Positions 60,721-64,000 of a DNA stretch of 64,000 nt are shown piece by piece. The stretch comes from Melioribacter roseus (GTDB taxonomy: Bacteria > Bacteroidota > Ignavibacteria > Ignavibacteriales > Melioribacteraceae): the NCBI GenBank assembly GCA_020722065.1, contig DYLK01000003.1:62001-126000 (forward strand), given 5' to 3'. The notes beneath the pieces are model-generated. The model did no database searches. It was not told the DNA's origin and saw only the letters and a list, made by a program, of their open reading frames with translations. How positions within the stretch are numbered: the stretch's first letter is position 1; each line of letters opens with the position of its first letter. Position numbers and translations under genes: made by a program.

Positions 60721-60959
60721 TGATTTTAGATTTAATTGTTCATTTTGATTTAGATGGATTTACAAGCGAAATACCATCGCTAAAAGGTGTTGAAAGTTGG
60801 GCAAAAACTGAAGATGAATCGATAGAAAATGTTATAGAGCAATTACAATTTTACTTCAATATTTCTGATAAGAAAGAAATCAAAATAGACCTTGCAAGAA
60901 AGGAATCTAAAAAAAATATCTACAAAATTGTATTGAAAAATGAGACATTCAATTACTGA
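60720..60959 (+). CDS. Small HicB/UPF0150-like protein
   Basis: The 79-residue protein begins [20 protein letters not shown], then LKGVESWAKTEDESIENVIEQL. This is the beta-beta-alpha layout of the HicB/UPF0150 fold (DGF...EIP.L.G....G.T.EEA...). It has no DNA-binding C-terminal domain and no HicA toxin neighbour, so a toxin-antitoxin role is unlikely. It lies between deoC and trmH with overlaps of 1 and 20 bases, so it is expressed with them. Function unknown. Confidence 0.75.
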   Translation: MILDLIVHFDLDGFTSEIPSLKGVESWAKTEDESIENVIEQLQFYFNISDKKEIKIDLARKESKKNIYKIVLKNETFNY

Positions 60960-61530
60960 TAAACGAGTTAATCGAATAAGAGAAATTGCAGCGAAAAGAC
61001 AGTTCAATTTACGTCTTGTGATGGAAAATATTCACGATCCACACAACGTTAGTGCAATTTACAGAACTTGCGATGCAGTTGGAATTCCCAAAATAACGCA
61101 AATTTATACAGTCGAAAAATTCCCAAAATTGAAAAAATCATCTTCATCATCTGCAAGCAAATGGATTGAAACCGAAAAGTTTGTTTCATATCAAGAAATG
61201 GTAAATTCTCTGAAAAATGAAAATTTCGAAATAATATCTTCTTGTTTAGATGAAAAAGCCGAAAGTATTTTTGAAGTAGATTTTACAAAGAAAATTGCAA
61301 TTGTTGTTGGGAATGAACATCGTGGAATTTCAGATGAAATGCGGGAATTGTCTGATAGATTAATCTATATTCCAATGTTTGGAATGGTTCAAAGTCTAAA
61401 TGTATCAGTTGCAACTGCAGTTATTTTATACGAAGTACTAAAGCAAAGATTAGCTTCTAAAATGTATGAGAACAATAGAATTGAAGAAGAAGAACTGGAA
61501 AAAATTGTAATGAAATGGAGAAAAAAATAG
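60940..61530 (+). CDS. trmH: TrmH-family tRNA (guanosine-2'-O-)-methyltransferase
   Basis: This SPOUT-fold enzyme methylates the ribose of a tRNA guanosine, probably G18. The 196-residue protein has NIHDPHNVSAIYRTCDAVGI near residue 31 with the catalytic Arg. KWIETEKFVS, IAIVVGNEHRGISDEM near 122 and the knot line IPMFGMVQSLNVSVATAVIL near 146 complete the match. It begins 20 bp inside the preceding small gene. Confidence 0.93.
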   Translation: MRHSITDKRVNRIREIAAKRQFNLRLVMENIHDPHNVSAIYRTCDAVGIPKITQIYTVEKFPKLKKSSSSSASKWIETEKFVSYQEMVNSLKNENFEIISSCLDEKAESIFEVDFTKKIAIVVGNEHRGISDEMRELSDRLIYIPMFGMVQSLNVSVATAVILYEVLKQRLASKMYENNRIEEEELEKIVMKWRKK

Positions 61531-61629
61531 CCCCAAAAGTTCGTTTTTATTGCGTTATTTTATGTTTTATCTCAACCGAAATAAACTTAAATTACTATAT
61601 TTAGTTGATATTTTTTAAGGTGTACAATT

Positions 61630-62685
61630 ATTAAAAAACTTCTGATATTGTTAGTGTTTTCTACATTTTTTGCTCAAGAAACAACTAAAGTTGATTCCTT
61701 TTTTGTTGGGATGAAAATTAAAGATTTTTCAATTGATAAAAATTCCTTTTGGCTTGCAAGTGAAGGAAATGGAATTATTGAATTTTCACCAAACGAGAAT
61801 ACTTGGAAAACTTATTCATCAGAAAATGGGAAGTTATCAAACGATATTTTTTACGCAATTTCGCAAGCTGGCAAATACGTTTTTGCTGGTTCGATTGATG
61901 GACTTTTTATCTTTGATAAGCGAAAAAAAAGATGGAGCAAACGTAAATTTAGCATTGGTGGACAACTTGGAAATTACATCCGTTCTCTTGAATACGACGA
62001 AAAAAATAAAACAATGTGGATAGGCCGATTTCAATTTTTAACTCAATTTAATATGAAAAAACGGCGTTTTGAAAATTATGATTTAACTCAAAACAACGAC
62101 AATAAATCAAATTCGGTTACAAAACTTAAAGTGATTGATGAAAATCTTTGGGTTGGAACAGAAAATGGACTATTTTCAATTCCACTTGAACAAGATTTTT
62201 CAGAAAGTTTACAATACAATTACTTTGGAAATTCACTAAACTATTTCCCAAATTCAGGGGAAAAAATATCTATTTCTGCTATTCTAAAAGAAAAAGAGAA
62301 TTATTGGTTTGGATGCAATGAATTTAGAACAAAAGAAAATCCCGAATTTAATCTTGGTGGATTTTACAAATATGATGGAATGAATTCTTGGCTGAAAATT
62401 GATAAAAATATTGGAATTAATGCAGATGGAATTTCAGATGCAATTGTTATCGGAAATTTTATCTTTGTAGCAGTTTACGAATTTGATGAGAATACGAAAC
62501 AAATTTATGGAAGAGGCTTGAACTTGATAAATCGTTCAAATGGTAAAATAATTAAAATTTCAAGTGAATCTTTACCTGAACAAATTAATAAAATTCATTA
62601 TTTGGATGGAAATTTGTGGCTTGCTTCTGATAATGGATTATTCAAGATGCAACTCGAAAACAGATTTTTCAATTGGGAAAATTGA
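61630..62685 (+). CDS. Exported beta-propeller (Reg_prop-like) protein, probable ATT start
   Basis: Repeated lines SFWLASEGNGIIEFSPNENT, YVFAGSIDGLFIFDKRKK, NLWVGTENGLFSIP and NLWLASDNGLFKMQ are the two-component-regulator propeller repeat, here without kinase domains. The first ATG lies too far inside. Read from ATT at 61630 the N-terminus becomes MKKLLILLVFSTFFAQ, a clean signal peptide, with AAGGTG at 61617-61622 at good spacing; TTG 61648 is the other choice but trims the signal. The gene is followed after one base by hldE1. A periplasmic or surface role is inferred. Confidence 0.75.
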   Translation: MKKLLILLVFSTFFAQETTKVDSFFVGMKIKDFSIDKNSFWLASEGNGIIEFSPNENTWKTYSSENGKLSNDIFYAISQAGKYVFAGSIDGLFIFDKRKKRWSKRKFSIGGQLGNYIRSLEYDEKNKTMWIGRFQFLTQFNMKKRRFENYDLTQNNDNKSNSVTKLKVIDENLWVGTENGLFSIPLEQDFSESLQYNYFGNSLNYFPNSGEKISISAILKEKENYWFGCNEFRTKENPEFNLGGFYKYDGMNSWLKIDKNIGINADGISDAIVIGNFIFVAVYEFDENTKQIYGRGLNLINRSNGKIIKISSESLPEQINKIHYLDGNLWLASDNGLFKMQLENRFFNWEN

Positions 62686-62686
62686 G

Positions 62687-63679
62687 ATGATTAAACTAAA
62701 ACGACTAAATGAATTAAGTAAACAAATTAAAGGAAAACGAATCGCAGTAATTGGCGATATGATGATTGATGCATATTTTCAAGGTGTTGTTAACAGAATT
62801 TCACCTGAAGCACCAGTGCCAGTTGTTGATATTGATAACGAATTTTTTAGATTTGGCGGGGCAGCAAATGTAGCGAATAATATTGTCCACTTAGGTGGAA
62901 TTCCAATTCCGGTTGGAATTATTGGAAACGATAATTATGGTAAAATATTCAAAAAATTGCTTGATAAACAAAATATTTCGTCAGAAGGAATTATTGTTGA
63001 TTCTGAACGACCAACGACAGCAAAAGTCCGAGTAATTGCCGAAAGTCAGCATCTTGTTAGAATAGATAAGGAAGTCAAAACTGATATTTCAAATAAAATC
63101 GAGCAAAAACTTCTTAATTATTTCATTAAAATTGTTAATAATATAGATGCTGTAATTCTTCAGGATTACAACAAGGGAATTCTGACAAGGAGAATTATTT
63201 CTGAAATTATTGATATTTCTAATAAAAATAACAAAATTATTACTGTCGATCCAAAGTTTAAAAATTTCTTTGAATATAAAAATGTTACACTTTTCAAACC
63301 AAATAAATCTGAAATTGAAAATGCTTTTGCAATTAAGTTTGAAAATGAACAAATGTTGATTGAATACGGACAAAAATTGCTTGAAAAAAATAATGCAAAA
63401 TCAGTTTTAATTACTTTGAGTGAAAAAGGAATTATATTGTTCGAAAAAGGCAAAAGTGAAATTACGCGAATTCCAACAAAAGCAAGAAAAGTTGCAGACG
63501 TTTCTGGAGCTGGTGATACTGTAATTTCAACACTCACTTTAGCTTTAACTGCTGGAGCAAGTTTAGAAGAAGCCTCATTTTTAGCAAATTACGCGGCTGG
63601 AATTGTCTGCGAAGAAGTTGGAATAATTCCAATTGACCACGAAAAGTTATTCGAAGAAGTTAAATTGAGTATAAAATGA
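62687..63679 (+). CDS. hldE1: D-glycero-beta-D-manno-heptose-7-phosphate kinase (HldE kinase half)
   Basis: This PfkB-family sugar kinase acts in ADP-heptose synthesis. From ATG 62687 it has 330 residues. It shows [20 protein letters not shown] near residue 18, [38 protein letters not shown], and the anion-hole/catalytic [15 protein letters not shown] near 270. The frame runs upstream to 62564 inside the preceding gene, but the sequence there does not fit the family. It overlaps the nucleotidyltransferase gene by four bases, so the two HldE activities are separate proteins here. Confidence 0.94.
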   Translation: MIKLKRLNELSKQIKGKRIAVIGDMMIDAYFQGVVNRISPEAPVPVVDIDNEFFRFGGAANVANNIVHLGGIPIPVGIIGNDNYGKIFKKLLDKQNISSEGIIVDSERPTTAKVRVIAESQHLVRIDKEVKTDISNKIEQKLLNYFIKIVNNIDAVILQDYNKGILTRRIISEIIDISNKNNKIITVDPKFKNFFEYKNVTLFKPNKSEIENAFAIKFENEQMLIEYGQKLLEKNNAKSVLITLSEKGIILFEKGKSEITRIPTKARKVADVSGAGDTVISTLTLALTAGASLEEASFLANYAAGIVCEEVGIIPIDHEKLFEEVKLSIK

Positions 63680-64000
63680 GTAAAATTATACTAAATCACA
63701 ACGAATTACTAAATGAAATCCTTATTATTAAAAATAGTGGAAGAAAAGTGGTTTTTACAAATGGTTGCTTTGATATTCTTCACGCTGGACATGTAGATTA
63801 TCTCAACAAAGCAAAATCTTCAGGCGATGTTTTAGTTGTAGCTTTGAACAGCGATGCTTCAATTTCCCGAATTAAAGGCGACAAACGACCAATTGTCCCT
63901 TTCGAACAAAGAGCTTTTGTAATTTCAAATTTACAATGTGTTGATTTTGTAACAATTTTCGAAGAAGATACACCAGCTAAAATCATTGAAAAAATTCTAC
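63676..64000 (+). CDS. hldE2: D-glycero-beta-D-manno-heptose 1-phosphate adenylyltransferase (HldE nucleotidyltransferase half), 3' end outside the window
   Basis: The 108 visible residues include the cytidylyltransferase-fold signature [19 protein letters not shown] (HxGH) near residue 25, [20 protein letters not shown] and the later [18 protein letters not shown]. These are typical of RfaE domain II. The ATG overlaps the kinase stop (ATGA). The gene runs off the window. Confidence 0.95.
   Translation, partial: MSKIILNHNELLNEILIIKNSGRKVVFTNGCFDILHAGHVDYLNKAKSSGDVLVVALNSDASISRIKGDKRPIVPFEQRAFVISNLQCVDFVTIFEEDTPAKIIEKIL

Noticed and set aside
1-64000. CRISPR arrays and rRNA genes
   Set aside because: No regularly spaced short repeats and no rRNA-like stretches were found anywhere in the window.

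Overview
This is an A+T-rich bacterial chromosome segment, roughly two-thirds A+T by eye. The two secreted proteins at its left end finish in type IX secretion (T9SS) sorting domains of the 'MQNYPNPFNP' kind. Several genes are preceded by the TTTG-N19/20-TAnnTTTG promoter signature of Bacteroidota, the clearest being upstream of uvrD, prs and rpsF. Together these point to the Bacteroidota/Ignavibacteriota side of the FCB group; Ignavibacteria is my best guess. Lipid A-core heptose genes (hldD and split hldE) indicate a diderm with LPS.

Layout: 1-7015 two T9SS-exported surface proteins (the first is cut by the window edge). 7130-10052 glmS, carbamate kinase and tRNA-Phe. 10183-14834 a tightly overlapping operon manC, rpiB-like, pyrK, pyrD, folC. 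14899-17073 a PcrA/UvrD helicase facing an Rrf2 regulator and a YigZ-family gene. 18600-22696 an aminotransferase and uvrA. 22743-24178 (minus strand) a NUDIX hydrolase and hldD. 24249-28440 metH and a small exported protein. 28461-46629 an 18.2-kb segment bounded by 159-bp perfect direct repeats. 46772-48660 (minus strand) a MazG-like gene and an acetylating aldehyde dehydrogenase. 48891-55902 prs, rplY, pth, rpsF, ssb, rpsR, rplI, secD, secF. 55986-58042 (minus strand) pdxJ, AMP nucleosidase, PAP2 phosphatase. 58179-61530 ymdB, folD, deoC, a HicB-like gene, trmH. 61630-64000 an exported beta-propeller protein, hldE1 and hldE2 (cut by the window edge).

The most striking region is the 18-kb segment. 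It holds only a co-oriented cell-surface module: a giant exported protein of about 4,000 residues, an exported FN3 protein, an exported TPR protein and an outer-membrane barrel candidate. The repeats are the 3' end of the gene at 27916-28440 plus 20 bp. Removing the segment and one repeat would join that gene tail-to-tail with the MazG-like gene, so this looks like an insertion into a convergent gene pair. No integrase or transposase is visible. Two of the four genes carry an in-frame stop codon (TAG and TGA), so the module is either decaying or decoded by readthrough.

A second, more speculative theme is pentose-phosphate catabolism. An RpiB-family protein has an EutQ/EutT-like N-terminal extension and lacks the usual catalytic Cys. 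DeoC has an amphipathic N-terminal helix, and the CoA-acylating aldehyde dehydrogenase ends in a linker plus an amphipathic helix. AMP nucleosidase would release ribose 5-phosphate. These are the enzyme types of sugar-phosphate-utilising bacterial microcompartments, but no shell gene lies in this window.
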